Below are positions 51,838-60,846 of a stretch of 64,000 nucleotides of DNA, in pieces. The notes below the pieces were generated by a model, which was given only the letters and a program-made list of their open reading frames with translations, was not told the DNA's origin and did no database searches. The position numbers were made by a program, and so were the translations under genes. The first letter of the stretch is position 1. Each line of letters begins with the position of its first letter. Where the stretch lies: the NCBI RefSeq assembly GCF_009827055.1, contig NZ_WUMK01000006.1:310001-374000 (forward strand). Reading direction: 5' to 3'. This stretch comes from Shinella kummerowiae. Lineage in GTDB: Bacteria > Pseudomonadota > Alphaproteobacteria > Rhizobiales > Rhizobiaceae.

Positions 51838-52725
51838 TCAGCCGTGGATGATCTCGCGGTGTTTTTGCAGCCGCTTGCCATAGGCTTGGCTGACGCGGTC
51901 GAAAATGATGGCGATGCCGACGATGGCTAGGCCATTGAAGATGCCGAGCGTGAAATACTGGTTGGAGATCGCCTTCAGCACCGGTTGGCCAAGGCCCTGC
52001 ACGCCGATCATCGAGGCGATGACCACCATGGCGAGCGCCATCATGATCGTCTGGTTGATGCCGGCCATGATGGTGGGCAATGCCAGCGGCATCTGCACGT
52101 TCCTGAGCTTCTGCCAGCTCGACGAACCGAAGGCATCGGCGGCCTCCAGCACGTCCTTGTCGACCAGGCGGATGCCGAGATTGGTGAGGCGGATCATCGG
52201 CGGGATGGCGTAGATGACCACCGCGATGAGGCCCGGCACCTTGCCGATGCCGAGCAGCATGACGACAGGGATCAGGTAGACGAAACTCGGCATGGTCTGC
52301 ATGACGTCGAGGATCGGATTGATCACGTTCTGCAAACGATCCGACCGCGACATGAGGATGCCGATCGGAATGCCGATGACGATGGAAAGCACGGTACAGA
52401 CGAAGATCATCGAGACCGTCTTCATCGTGTCGTCCCACATGTCGAAGTAGCCGATGACGAGCAGCGTGCCGACGGCGCCGGCAACGATCTTCCAGTTGCG
52501 GCTGGCAAACCAGGCGACGGCAGCGATCAGCAGGATGATGATCGGCCAGGGCGTGCGCGTCATGAAACGCTCGGACCAGATGAGAAAGTGCTGCAAGGGC
52601 ACAAATATGGTTTCGATGCTGTCGCCGTAGGCGCGGGTGAAGGCGCGAAAGCCTTCATCGATCACCTTCTTGAGGTCGCGCAGCGAGCCCGAGTCCATTG
52701 TCGGAAATTTCGTGAACCATTCCAT
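51838..52725 (-). CDS. Betaine/choline-type ABC transporter permease
   Basis: A 295-residue permease of the ProW/ChoW (OpuAB) type with about six membrane helices. The EAADAFGSSSWQKLRNVQMPLALPTI segment is the ATPase-coupling loop, and IAVVIYAIPPMIRLTNLGIR is typical for quaternary-amine permeases. GGAAGGGG precedes the ATG. The binding-protein gene is upstream on the same strand. No ATP-binding subunit gene follows, which is unusual because X-W-V order is the norm. Confidence 0.9.
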   Translation of the reverse strand: MEWFTKFPTMDSGSLRDLKKVIDEGFRAFTRAYGDSIETIFVPLQHFLIWSERFMTRTPWPIIILLIAAVAWFASRNWKIVAGAVGTLLVIGYFDMWDDTMKTVSMIFVCTVLSIVIGIPIGILMSRSDRLQNVINPILDVMQTMPSFVYLIPVVMLLGIGKVPGLIAVVIYAIPPMIRLTNLGIRLVDKDVLEAADAFGSSSWQKLRNVQMPLALPTIMAGINQTIMMALAMVVIASMIGVQGLGQPVLKAISNQYFTLGIFNGLAIVGIAIIFDRVSQAYGKRLQKHREIIHG

Positions 52726-52842
52726 ATCGATCCCCTTCCGGCTCCGGCCGGTCTTGCGCCGGTTTCATGAGCCAACCCTGAAGCATGCCGAGGGAGCGCG
52801 CGCGGCGATTTGCGCCAAAGGCATGCGCTAAAACGAAGGCAA

Positions 52843-52871
52843 GGGGCGGCGCGCCGATGACGCGCCGCCCC
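52843..52871 (-). other. Intercistronic stem-loop
   Basis: An 11-bp perfect stem GGGGCGGCGCG / CGCGCCGCCCC with a 7-base loop, 20 bases after the binding-protein gene stop and before the permease gene. No U-run follows. Such hairpins often protect the mRNA of an abundant binding protein from 3' decay. Confidence 0.7.
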
Positions 52872-52890
52872 GGTTTCATCGCTCAGGCGA

Positions 52891-53889
52891 TCAGAGAGCG
52901 GCCTTGATCTTTTCGGCGGCCTCCGGCGAGACCCAGTCCTTCCAGAGGGCTTCATTCTCTTCCAGGAAGTGCTTGGCGCCATCGTCGCCGCTTGCCTGGT
53001 TGTCGGTCATCCAGGCCATCAGCTTGTTGACCGTGTCGTTCGACCAGGCGCGCTTGTTGAGATAGCCCATGACGTCTTCACCGGCGCGCTCGGAGAACGC
53101 CTTGGTCACCAGCGTCTGGACCTTGTCCTTCGGCCAGTCGTTCTTCTTCGGGTCCGCGCAATCGGCAACGGTGTTGCAGCGCTTCCACTCGGCGGCGTCA
53201 TAGGGCACGCCATGCTCGAGCTTCACCATCTCGTACTTGCCGAGAAGCGCCGTCGGGGCCCAATAGTAACCGACCCAGCCTTCCTTGCGCTCGTAGGCCT
53301 TCGCAATCGAGCCATCGAGGCCGGCCGCCGAGCCGGTGTCCACCAAGGTGAACTTCGCCGCTTCGCCGCCATAGGCCTTGTAAAGCTGCGAGGTCACGAC
53401 CGTGCCGCCCCAGCCCTGCGGGCCGTTGTGAACGGCGCCCTTGCTGCTGTCTTCCGGATCCGGGAACAGTTCCGGGTGCTTCAGCGCGTCGTCGATCGTC
53501 TTGATGTCCGGGTTCGCGTCGGCAATGTATTTCGGAATCCACCAGCCCTGCACCGCAGCGTCGGAGAGCGCCACGGCCGCACCGATCAGCTTGCCTTCCT
53601 CGATGCCGCGGTTGACGACGTCCGGCAGCAGGTCGACCCAGCCTTCCGGCGCCAGGTCCGGCTCACCCTTTTCGATCATCGAGGTGATGGTCGGAACCGT
53701 GTCGCCGACGATGACCTCGGCGTTGCAGCCATACCCCTCGGTCAGGATGAACTTGTCGAGGGCCGCGAGAACCTCGGCGCTCTGCCAGTTCATGCTGGCG
53801 ATGGTCACGTCGCCGCATTCGGCGCGCGCCGCACCCGTCATGGCCAGCAGGCCGGCGACGAGGCAGGTGGAAGCAAGAAGATGTTTCAT
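52891..53889 (-). CDS. Betaine/choline-type ABC substrate-binding protein
   Basis: A 332-residue periplasmic protein of the OpuAC family. Signal peptide MKHLLASTCLVAGLLAMTGAARA, then CGDVTIASMNWQSAEVLAAL. Trp and Tyr residues for caging a quaternary ammonium group are present in GWVDLLPDV, QGWWIPKYIAD and GWVGYYWAP. Ligand may be glycine betaine, proline betaine or choline. GGAACGG lies upstream of the ATG. With the permease it forms an incomplete ABC importer. Confidence 0.9.
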   Translation of the reverse strand: MKHLLASTCLVAGLLAMTGAARAECGDVTIASMNWQSAEVLAALDKFILTEGYGCNAEVIVGDTVPTITSMIEKGEPDLAPEGWVDLLPDVVNRGIEEGKLIGAAVALSDAAVQGWWIPKYIADANPDIKTIDDALKHPELFPDPEDSSKGAVHNGPQGWGGTVVTSQLYKAYGGEAAKFTLVDTGSAAGLDGSIAKAYERKEGWVGYYWAPTALLGKYEMVKLEHGVPYDAAEWKRCNTVADCADPKKNDWPKDKVQTLVTKAFSERAGEDVMGYLNKRAWSNDTVNKLMAWMTDNQASGDDGAKHFLEENEALWKDWVSPEAAEKIKAAL

Positions 53890-54248
53890 ATCCGTTCCCT
53901 CATTTCGGCGGTGTCATTGTGCCGACAAGGGCCCGCTGCACCGCCGCCGGGCCCGTGATCCTCAAGCGGACCGTTCTCGGACAGGGCCATTCGAAGGCCA
54001 TGCATGTTCCGCGATTCCGCATCTCGACTGTTGCAGCTACGAAGCCGAATGCCGGTACGAATGCGTCTGCCATTGACCCCAATGCGTCATGACGCGGTCA
54101 ATTTTTCGAGACCCGCCCGACATTGTCCAAGCGTGGGATCACGACGGCAATGGTATGATACAATTCATTTTTTTCAAACCGCAAAACGAAAAGACCGGCA
54201 TAAGCCGGCCTGGTCTCGTTGCGACATGGCGGGAGAGCAGCGAGGGAG
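53890..54248. other. Upstream region of the ABC binding-protein gene
   Basis: About 360 bases with no convincing gene. It should hold the promoter of the minus-strand importer genes and the 3' end of nothing else; the AT-rich stretch near 54155-54190 stands out but no motif is clear. Confidence 0.4.
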
Positions 54249-54878
54249 TCAGGCCTCGCGGCGCCCCTGGACAACATGCACGCGGCCGCCGGTTTTGACC
54301 CGCTCGTAGAGGTCGATCACGTCGTGATTGAGCATGCGCACGCAGCCGCTCGACATGGCCTGGCCGATCGACCACGGCTGGTTGGTGCCGTGGATGCGGA
54401 ACATCGTGTCGTTGCCGCCCTGATAGAGATAGATGGCGCGGGCGCCGAGCGGATTGTTGAGGCCGCCGGGCACGCCGCCGGCATATTTCAGGTTCTTCTT
54501 CGGATCGCGGCGGATCATGTTCGGCGTCGGCGTCCAGGTCGGCCATTCTGCCTTGCGGCCGATATAGGCGCTGCCGGCCAGCGAATAGCCCTGCCGGCCG
54601 ACGCCAATGCCGTAACGCATCGCCCTGCCATTGCCGAGCACGTAGTAGAGCCGCCGTTCCGGCGTATCGACGACGACCGTTCCTACCGCATGTGGGGTGA
54701 CATAGGCGACTTCCTGTCGGCGAAGCTCGGGCTTGATCTTGTCGAGCGGCATCGCCTTCAGCGGAAACTTTTCCTCCATGCGATCACTGTAATTGGCGTG
54801 GTCGCTGGTGCCGTTGGTCGCGCAGCCTGCGAGCAATGCAGACGCGCCGAGTAGGAATCCGCGGCGGGAAATCGACAT
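54249..54878 (-). CDS. L,D-transpeptidase (YkuD domain) lipoprotein
   Basis: A 209-residue envelope enzyme that makes 3-3 cross-links in peptidoglycan or attaches proteins to it. N-terminus SRRGFLLGASALLAGC combines a twin-arginine-like start with a lipobox (LAGC). The YkuD domain has the HGTNQPWSIGQAMSSGCVRM motif with catalytic His, Ser and Cys. Rhizobiales grow with many such enzymes. Monocistronic by position. Confidence 0.93.
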   Translation of the reverse strand: MSISRRGFLLGASALLAGCATNGTSDHANYSDRMEEKFPLKAMPLDKIKPELRRQEVAYVTPHAVGTVVVDTPERRLYYVLGNGRAMRYGIGVGRQGYSLAGSAYIGRKAEWPTWTPTPNMIRRDPKKNLKYAGGVPGGLNNPLGARAIYLYQGGNDTMFRIHGTNQPWSIGQAMSSGCVRMLNHDVIDLYERVKTGGRVHVVQGRREA

Positions 54879-55063
54879 GGTTAAAGCCCCTTTAATATCA
54901 GTCCTCGGGGCCGAGAATTATGCGGTTATGGTTAATGCCGGGTTAAGTGACGCGCTGCGGTTGCAGGACATGTTAAGGTGGATGGCCGGAAGAAGGCTGT
55001 CGCGACATGGGCGCATGCGACGAGGCGCGGAAGGCACCCACACTGGCGGGCACAACGTTCCCT

Positions 55064-55155
55064 CCGTCATCCTCGGGCTTGACCCGAGGATCCATGCCAC
55101 AAACACGAGATATGCCGTGAAGCGTGGATCCTCGGGTCAAGCCCGAGGATGACGG
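55064..55155. repeat. Nested palindromic intergenic element, copy 2
   Basis: Same structure as the element at 32565-32654: two inverted arms, each containing CCTCGGG-CTTGA-CCCGAGG, but with a different spacer (about 32 bases) and an exact 30-base arm match. It lies between the L,D-transpeptidase start and the end of the ETF-QO gene. Confidence 0.88.
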
Positions 55156-55233
55156 AGGAGAGGAAATACCCCTTCAAAAAGAACGACGAGACGTTGCGTG
55201 ACCACCGACCTGATGTGGCCGGTAGATCTCGCA

Positions 55234-56898
55234 TTACATATTCGGATAAACCGGCCCCTCGCCGCCCTGCGGCGGCACCCAGTTGATGTTCTGGTTGGGG
55301 TCCTTGATGTCACAGGTCTTGCAGTGCACGCAGTTCTGCGCGTTGATGACAAAGACGTCCTTGCCGTCCTTCTCCACCCATTCGTAGACGCCGGCGGGAC
55401 AGTAGCGGGTCGATGGGCCGGCATAGACGTCGAGTTCCGACGTCTTCTGCAGTTCCGGGTTCTTCACCTGCAGATGGATCGGCTGGTCTTCCTCGTGGTT
55501 GGTGTTCGACAGGAACACAGAGGAGAGCCGGTCGAAGGTCAAGACGCCATCCGGCTTCGGATAGTCGATCCGCTTGTGTTTGGCAGCAGGCTCAAGCGAC
55601 TGCGCATCGGTCTTGCCGTGCTTCAGCGTGCCGAAGATCGAGCCGCCGAACAGCGTGTTCGTCCACATGTCGAAGCCACCGAGTGCCACGCCCAGCGCCG
55701 TGCCGAGCTTCGACCACAGCGGCTTGACGTTCCGGACCTTGCGCAGGTCCGAGCCGATGGCGCTGTCGCGCCAGCCCTGCTCGATCTCGATCGGCTCATC
55801 ATTGGCGCGGCCATGGGCAATCGCATCCGCCAGCTTTTCAGCCGCGAGGATGCCCGACAGCACCGCATTGTGGCTGCCCTTGATGCGCGGCACGTTGACG
55901 AAGCCGGCCGAGCAGCCGATCAGCGCGCCGCCGGGGAACGACAGTTTCGGCACCGACTGATAGCCGCCCTCGGTGATGGCGCGTGCGCCATAGGAGAGCC
56001 GCTTGCCGCCTTCGAAGGTGCCCTTGATCGCCGGATGCGTCTTGAAGCGCTGGAATTCCTCGAAGGGGAAGAGATAGGGGTTCTTATAGTTGAGGTGCAC
56101 CACGAAGCCGACGGCAACAAGGTTGTCTTCCAGGTGATAGAGGAAGGAACCGCCGCCGGTCTTCATGCCGAGCGGCCAGCCGAAGGAGTGCTGCACGAGA
56201 CCGGGCTTGTGGTTTTCCGGCTTGACCTGCCAGAGTTCCTTGAGGCCGATGCCGAATTTCTGGGGCTCGCGGCCGTCGTCCAGCTTGAATTTCGAAATAA
56301 GCTGCTTGGCGAGCGAGCCGCGCACGCCTTCCGAGATCAGCGTATATTTGCCGAGCAGCGCCATGCCGCGCGTATAATTCGGGCCGGGCTCGCCATTGCG
56401 CTCGATGCCCATGTCGCCGGTGGCCACACCGATGACGGCGCCCGCGTCATTGTAGAGCACTTCGGTGGCGGCAAAGCCCGGATAGATCTCGACGCCGAGT
56501 TCTTCCGCCTTCGTCGCCAGCCAACGACAGACATTGCCGAGCGAGACGATGTAGTTGCCGTGGTTGTTCATCAAGGGCGGCATGGCGAAGTTCGGCAGGC
56601 GCACCGAGCCGGCAGGACCGAGCAGCAGGAAATGGTCGTCCGTCACTTCGGTCTTGAAGGGATGGGTTTCATCCGCGCGCCAGTCGGGCAACAGGCGGTC
56701 GATGCCGATCGGATCGACGACCGCGCCGGAGAGGATATGCGCGCCGACTTCCGAGCCCTTTTCCAGCACGACGACGGTGAGGTCAGGATTGACCTGCTTC
56801 AGTCGGATCGCCGCCGAAAGCCCCGCAGGCCCCGCGCCGACGATCACGACGTCGAATTCCATGCTTTCGCGCTCGGGGAGTTCCATTGCTTCGCTCAT
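55234..56898 (-). CDS. Electron-transfer flavoprotein-ubiquinone oxidoreductase
   Basis: A 554-residue FAD and 4Fe-4S enzyme that passes electrons from reduced ETF to ubiquinone. N-terminal VVIVGAGPAGLSAAIRLKQ binds FAD; the C-terminal segment has the cluster Cys residues (YCPAGVYEW and NCVHCKTCDIKDP). The start is ATG of MSEAME, with GGAGAGA upstream. Divergent from a D-2-hydroxyacid dehydrogenase gene whose family donates electrons to ETF. A palindrome lies in the shared promoter region. It also serves acyl-CoA dehydrogenases such as the glutaryl-CoA enzyme in this window. Confidence 0.95.
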   Translation of the reverse strand: MSEAMELPERESMEFDVVIVGAGPAGLSAAIRLKQVNPDLTVVVLEKGSEVGAHILSGAVVDPIGIDRLLPDWRADETHPFKTEVTDDHFLLLGPAGSVRLPNFAMPPLMNNHGNYIVSLGNVCRWLATKAEELGVEIYPGFAATEVLYNDAGAVIGVATGDMGIERNGEPGPNYTRGMALLGKYTLISEGVRGSLAKQLISKFKLDDGREPQKFGIGLKELWQVKPENHKPGLVQHSFGWPLGMKTGGGSFLYHLEDNLVAVGFVVHLNYKNPYLFPFEEFQRFKTHPAIKGTFEGGKRLSYGARAITEGGYQSVPKLSFPGGALIGCSAGFVNVPRIKGSHNAVLSGILAAEKLADAIAHGRANDEPIEIEQGWRDSAIGSDLRKVRNVKPLWSKLGTALGVALGGFDMWTNTLFGGSIFGTLKHGKTDAQSLEPAAKHKRIDYPKPDGVLTFDRLSSVFLSNTNHEEDQPIHLQVKNPELQKTSELDVYAGPSTRYCPAGVYEWVEKDGKDVFVINAQNCVHCKTCDIKDPNQNINWVPPQGGEGPVYPNM

Positions 56899-57044
56899 TC
56901 GTCTCTCCACTCCGCAGCCCCTCTAAAGCCGCGAAAATCCCTCATGTTGGCCTGTCATGACAAATGCGGCAGGCCTTGTCGAGCCGTTCTGCGACAGACT
57001 TTCCTCGCTTTTGCGCATGACCTCATGCCAGCACCGAAAGTTTA

Positions 57045-57066
57045 TTGACTTTAACGTAAACGTCAA
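57045..57066. promoter_or_regulatory. Palindromic operator between ETF-QO and dehydrogenase genes
   Basis: The half-sites TTGACTTTAAC and TTGACGTTTAC (opposite strand) match at 9 of 11 bases around the centre. The ACGTAAACGT core resembles sites of MerR-family LiuR-type regulators of branched-chain and fatty acid breakdown, whose regulons include ETF and ETF-QO. Position suits control of both genes. Confidence 0.5.
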
Positions 57067-57160
57067 CCGTCAGCCGGAACAGGTAACAATCTGCTCGCTT
57101 GATTCCGTTCGCGTGCAGGATTAGGCATTTGAGCCATCCAGCCGCCGAGGATCACCAGCC

Positions 57161-58564
57161 ATGTCCGAGATTATCCGATCGCTCCAGCGTGATTTGAACG
57201 ATTTCGGCGATGACCTTCACCTTATCGGAAGCGAGCGGCTGGGCAACCGGCATCCCGGGGAGCATCGCGGCAATTTTGGCGCCGGCGCCGCCGCCGAGCC
57301 CGCAACACCGGAAGCAGCGGCGGCCGTCGTGCGCTGGTGCCTTGAGCATCGCGTGCCCATTGTGCCGCAGGGTGGCCGCACCGGTCTCGTCGGCGGCGGC
57401 ATCAGCCGGCCGGGTGAGTTGATTCTCTCCACCGCGCGGCTGAACCGGATCGAGGCGATCGATCCCCTCGCCCGCACCGTCACCGTTGGTGCCGGCGTGA
57501 CGCTGCAAGCGCTTCAGGAGGCGACGGCCGAGGTCGGCCTTGTCCCCGGTATCGACCTTGCCGCACGCGGAAGCGCGACGATCGGCGGCATGATCGCCAC
57601 CAATGCCGGCGGCATCCTCGCCTTTCGCAATGGCGTGATGCGCCATCAGGTGCTGGGTATCGAAGCCGTGATGCCGGACGGCACGCTGTTCAGCGATCTC
57701 ACGCGGGTCCTGAAAGTGAGCGCGGGCCCGGACATCAAGCAATTGCTCATCGGCTCGGAAGGTGCTTACGGCTTCGTCACCCGCGCCGTGCTGAAGCTCG
57801 AGAGTTTCAACCCGATGCGCGCCACAGCCCTTGTCGGCGTCCGGGATGCCACCTCCGCGCTTGCCCTCATCGCCCATTTCCGGGCGCAGCCGGCCTTGCA
57901 GCTCGAAGGCGCGGAGCTGATGTGGCAGCGCTATCTGCGCGACAGCGCGGCCGACAAGGGCTTTGATGTCGATTGGCTGGAGGGCGATGCGCCCGCGATC
58001 CTGCTGATGGAGGTGTCCGCCGGCAGCGAGGCGGAGGCGCGCGACGCCCTGGAAGAAGGACTTGCCGCGCTCTGGGAAGAACAGGGCCTATCAAGCGGCA
58101 TCGTCGCCGCTTCGCTCGAGCAGGCGCGCCGTTTCTGGGCGCTGCGCGAGGACAGCGACTTCATGTACCGGCATTTTCCGGCAGCCCCCTCCTTCGACAT
58201 CTCCGTGCCGCCCGGCGCGCTCGACGGCTATGTGGCGGATCTCCGGTCGCGGCTGAAGACGGTAGACGCGAGCTTCGACGCCTATGTCTATGGCCATATC
58301 GCCGACGGCAATCTGCATATTTCCGTCATCGGCGATGGTGTGGCGGGTGCCGCGTTCAAGGAACCGATCGAAGACGCCGTCTATTCAGGCGTTGCTGACC
58401 TCGGCGGCAGCTTTTCGGCCGAGCACGGGGTGGGCACGGAAAAGCGTCGGGCCTATCTCGCCTATGGCAACCCTGCGCGCCGCGCCGTGTCACAAGCCAT
58501 CAAGGCCGCGCTCGACCCCAACAACCTGTTCAATCCGGGCAAGGTGCCCTACGGCGCCGATTGA
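57161..58564 (+). CDS. FAD-binding oxidase (D-2-hydroxyglutarate/D-lactate dehydrogenase type)
   Basis: A 467-residue flavoenzyme of the GlcD/D2HGDH family. The PCMH FAD domain has PIVPQGGRTGLVGGG and the GSATIGGMIATNAGG segment; the C-terminal cap has YGHIADGNLHISV (metal-binding His) and SFSAEHGVGTEKR. The D-2-hydroxyglutarate branch gives electrons to ETF, and the divergent gene encodes ETF-QO, which supports that assignment over D-lactate. Followed after 22 bases by an SDR gene on the same strand. Confidence 0.88.
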   Translation: MSEIIRSLQRDLNDFGDDLHLIGSERLGNRHPGEHRGNFGAGAAAEPATPEAAAAVVRWCLEHRVPIVPQGGRTGLVGGGISRPGELILSTARLNRIEAIDPLARTVTVGAGVTLQALQEATAEVGLVPGIDLAARGSATIGGMIATNAGGILAFRNGVMRHQVLGIEAVMPDGTLFSDLTRVLKVSAGPDIKQLLIGSEGAYGFVTRAVLKLESFNPMRATALVGVRDATSALALIAHFRAQPALQLEGAELMWQRYLRDSAADKGFDVDWLEGDAPAILLMEVSAGSEAEARDALEEGLAALWEEQGLSSGIVAASLEQARRFWALREDSDFMYRHFPAAPSFDISVPPGALDGYVADLRSRLKTVDASFDAYVYGHIADGNLHISVIGDGVAGAAFKEPIEDAVYSGVADLGGSFSAEHGVGTEKRRAYLAYGNPARRAVSQAIKAALDPNNLFNPGKVPYGAD

Positions 58565-58586
58565 GCCCAACACAAGGACGACATCA

Positions 58587-59375
58587 ATGGATCTCGGCAT
58601 TGCCGGCAAACGCGCCCTCGTTCTCGCCTCCTCCCGCGGCCTCGGTAAAGGTATCGCGGTTGCCCTCGCGCGCGAGGGCGCGCAGGTGCTGCTCTGCGGC
58701 CGCAGCGCCGAAACGCTGAAGGCCAATTGCGACGCGATCAATGCAGAAGGATTCGGTCGCGCGGACTGGGTTCAGGCGGACCTCGGCGACGACGGTTTCG
58801 TCGAGACCCTCGTCAACGCGGTCCAGGAAAAGCTTGGCGGCATCGATATTCTCGTCAACAATTCCGGCGGGCCGACGCCGGGCTCCACCGAGGACATGAG
58901 CGAGGAAAAGCTCGCGACCTACTTCCATTCCATGGTGCTCAGGATCATCACGTTGAGCAACCGTCTGCTTCCCGGCATGAAGGCACAGGGCTGGGGCCGC
59001 ATCCTGACCGTTGCCTCCTCCGGCGTGATCGAGCCGATCCCAGGCCTCGCACTTTCCAACACGCTGCGCCCGGCGCTGGCCGGCTGGTCGAAGACGCTGG
59101 CAACGGAGGTCGCGCAATACGGCGTCACCAGCAACATGCTGCTGCCCGGCAGCATCATGACCGATCGGCTGATAAGCCTCGACACCGCTGCGGCGGAGCG
59201 GAGTGGCAAAAGCGTCGACGACGTTCGCGCCGCCTCGGAAAAGGCCATCCCGGCCCGGCGCTACGGCACCGTCGAGGAGTTCGCGGCGACGGCCGCCTTC
59301 CTGTGCAGCGCGCCGGCGAGTTATGTCACCGGCAGCCTGGTGCGTTGCGATGGCGGGGCGGCGCGGTCGGTCTAA
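58587..59375 (+). CDS. Short-chain dehydrogenase/reductase with altered active site
   Basis: A 262-residue Rossmann-fold SDR. KRALVLASSRGLGKGIAVAL is the coenzyme site, DILVNNSGG the NNAG-like motif, and ILTVASSGV holds the usual Ser. The expected Tyr-x-x-x-Lys is replaced: the aligned stretch reads PGLALSNTLRPALAGW, giving Ser and Arg at those places. A subfamily with this change exists, so it is not damage, but catalysis must differ. AAGGACG precedes the ATG. Operon with the dehydrogenase gene upstream. Confidence 0.87.
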   Translation: MDLGIAGKRALVLASSRGLGKGIAVALAREGAQVLLCGRSAETLKANCDAINAEGFGRADWVQADLGDDGFVETLVNAVQEKLGGIDILVNNSGGPTPGSTEDMSEEKLATYFHSMVLRIITLSNRLLPGMKAQGWGRILTVASSGVIEPIPGLALSNTLRPALAGWSKTLATEVAQYGVTSNMLLPGSIMTDRLISLDTAAAERSGKSVDDVRAASEKAIPARRYGTVEEFAATAAFLCSAPASYVTGSLVRCDGGAARSV

Positions 59376-59517
59376 AGGCCGCCCTTCCCCTTGCCATTCT
59401 CCATGCCCTGTGCCATCTGGCGCGCTCTCAAATTTTCGGGGGCGCGATAGCGCGTCCTTTCGCGCGGAGCCTCTCGCTCCGGTTCAACACATTTTGACGA
59501 TCACAAGGGGCACGGCG

Positions 59518-60810
59518 ATGGCACGCGCACTCGGGCTCGATTTCGGCACGACGAACACGGTTATGGCACTTGCGGCCGGCGGCAGCGAAACGCAGTCGAT
59601 GCACTTCACCAGCAGCGTCGGCGAGACTGACACGATGCGCACGGCGCTGTCCTTCATGAAGGACCCGCTCGTCGGGGCACAGGCGCTGAAGGTCGAGGCG
59701 GGACAGGCGGCAATCCGCCAGTTCATCGACAATCCGGGCGACTGCCGTTTCCTGCAATCGATTAAGACCTTTGCGGCAAGCGCGCTGTTCCAGGGCACGC
59801 TGATCTACGCCCGTCGGCACGCATTCGACGACCTGATGGAAATCTTCCTGCGCCGGCTGAAGGCCTATGCGGGGGATGGATGGCCGGCCGACGTCTCGCG
59901 GGTGATCACCGGGCGGCCGGTGCAGTTTGCCGGCGCAAGCCCCGATCCGGCGCTGGCGCTTGAGCGCTACAACGCGGCGCTGACACGGCTGGGCTTTCCG
60001 GAAATCCACTATGTCTACGAACCCGTTGCGGCCGCCTACTATTTCGCCCAGACGCTGAAGAGCGATGCCACGGTGCTCGTCGCCGATTTCGGCGGCGGCA
60101 CGACGGACTATTCGCTGATCCGCTTCGAACGGCAGGCGGGCCGGCTGACGGCAACGCCGATCGGCCATTCGGGCGTCGGCATTGCCGGCGACCATTTCGA
60201 TTCCCGCATGATCGAACATCTCGTCGCGCCGGAAATCGGCAAGGGCTCCCATTTCAAGAGCTTCGACAAGGTACTGGAAGTGCCGTCCGGCTACTACAGC
60301 AACTTCGCCCGCTGGAACCAGCTGTCGATCTTCAAGACGACGCGCGAATTCACCGATCTCAAATCGCTGGTGCGCTCCGCGCTGGAGCCGGAAAAGCTGG
60401 AACTCTTCATCGACCTCGTCGAACATGACGAGGGTTACCCGCTGTACCAGGCGATCTCGGCCGCCAAGATGGCGCTGTCGGCCGCCGACGAGGCAGAGTT
60501 CCACTTTCCGCCGCTCGGGGCCGCAGGCCGCAAGATGGTCAAGCGCAGCGATTTCGAACGCTGGATCGCGCCGGACCTTGCGCGCATCGAGGGTGCGCTC
60601 GACGAGGTGCTGGAACAGACCAACACGGCGCCGGAGGCAATCGACAAGGTGTTCTTGACCGGTGGCACGTCCTTCGTGCCGGCCGTGCGCGGCATCTTTT
60701 CCCGCCGCTTCGACGCGAGCAAGATCGAGAGCGGCGGGGAACTTCTCTCCATCGCGCACGGCCTCGCGCTTATCGGCGAAAGCGACGATGTCGCGACATG
60801 GGCGGCGTGA
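59518..60810 (+). CDS. Hsp70-family protein (YegD-like)
   Basis: A 430-residue protein that is nearly only the Hsp70/actin ATPase domain. GLDFGTTNTVMALA is phosphate-1, VLVADFGGGTTDYSLI phosphate-2 and VFLTGGTSFVPAV the adenosine motif. The substrate-binding domain of DnaK is absent, as in E. coli YegD, so it is not a standard chaperone. Role unknown. AAGGGGC precedes the ATG. The next gene, a DNA glycosylase, starts 36 bases downstream. Confidence 0.9.
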   Translation: MARALGLDFGTTNTVMALAAGGSETQSMHFTSSVGETDTMRTALSFMKDPLVGAQALKVEAGQAAIRQFIDNPGDCRFLQSIKTFAASALFQGTLIYARRHAFDDLMEIFLRRLKAYAGDGWPADVSRVITGRPVQFAGASPDPALALERYNAALTRLGFPEIHYVYEPVAAAYYFAQTLKSDATVLVADFGGGTTDYSLIRFERQAGRLTATPIGHSGVGIAGDHFDSRMIEHLVAPEIGKGSHFKSFDKVLEVPSGYYSNFARWNQLSIFKTTREFTDLKSLVRSALEPEKLELFIDLVEHDEGYPLYQAISAAKMALSAADEAEFHFPPLGAAGRKMVKRSDFERWIAPDLARIEGALDEVLEQTNTAPEAIDKVFLTGGTSFVPAVRGIFSRRFDASKIESGGELLSIAHGLALIGESDDVATWAA

Positions 60811-60846
60811 GCATAGCGCTTCCCTCCCGGAGCCGGCTTCGATAGT

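Noticed and set aside
52843-52871. Hairpin as a transcription terminator between binding protein and permease genes
   Set aside because: No U-run follows on the minus strand, and both genes belong to one transporter, so an mRNA-stabilising role is more likely.
55198-57048. Open frame of 616 codons opposite the ETF-QO gene
   Set aside because: The minus-strand ETF-QO has complete FAD and cluster motifs; the plus frame is a compositional shadow.
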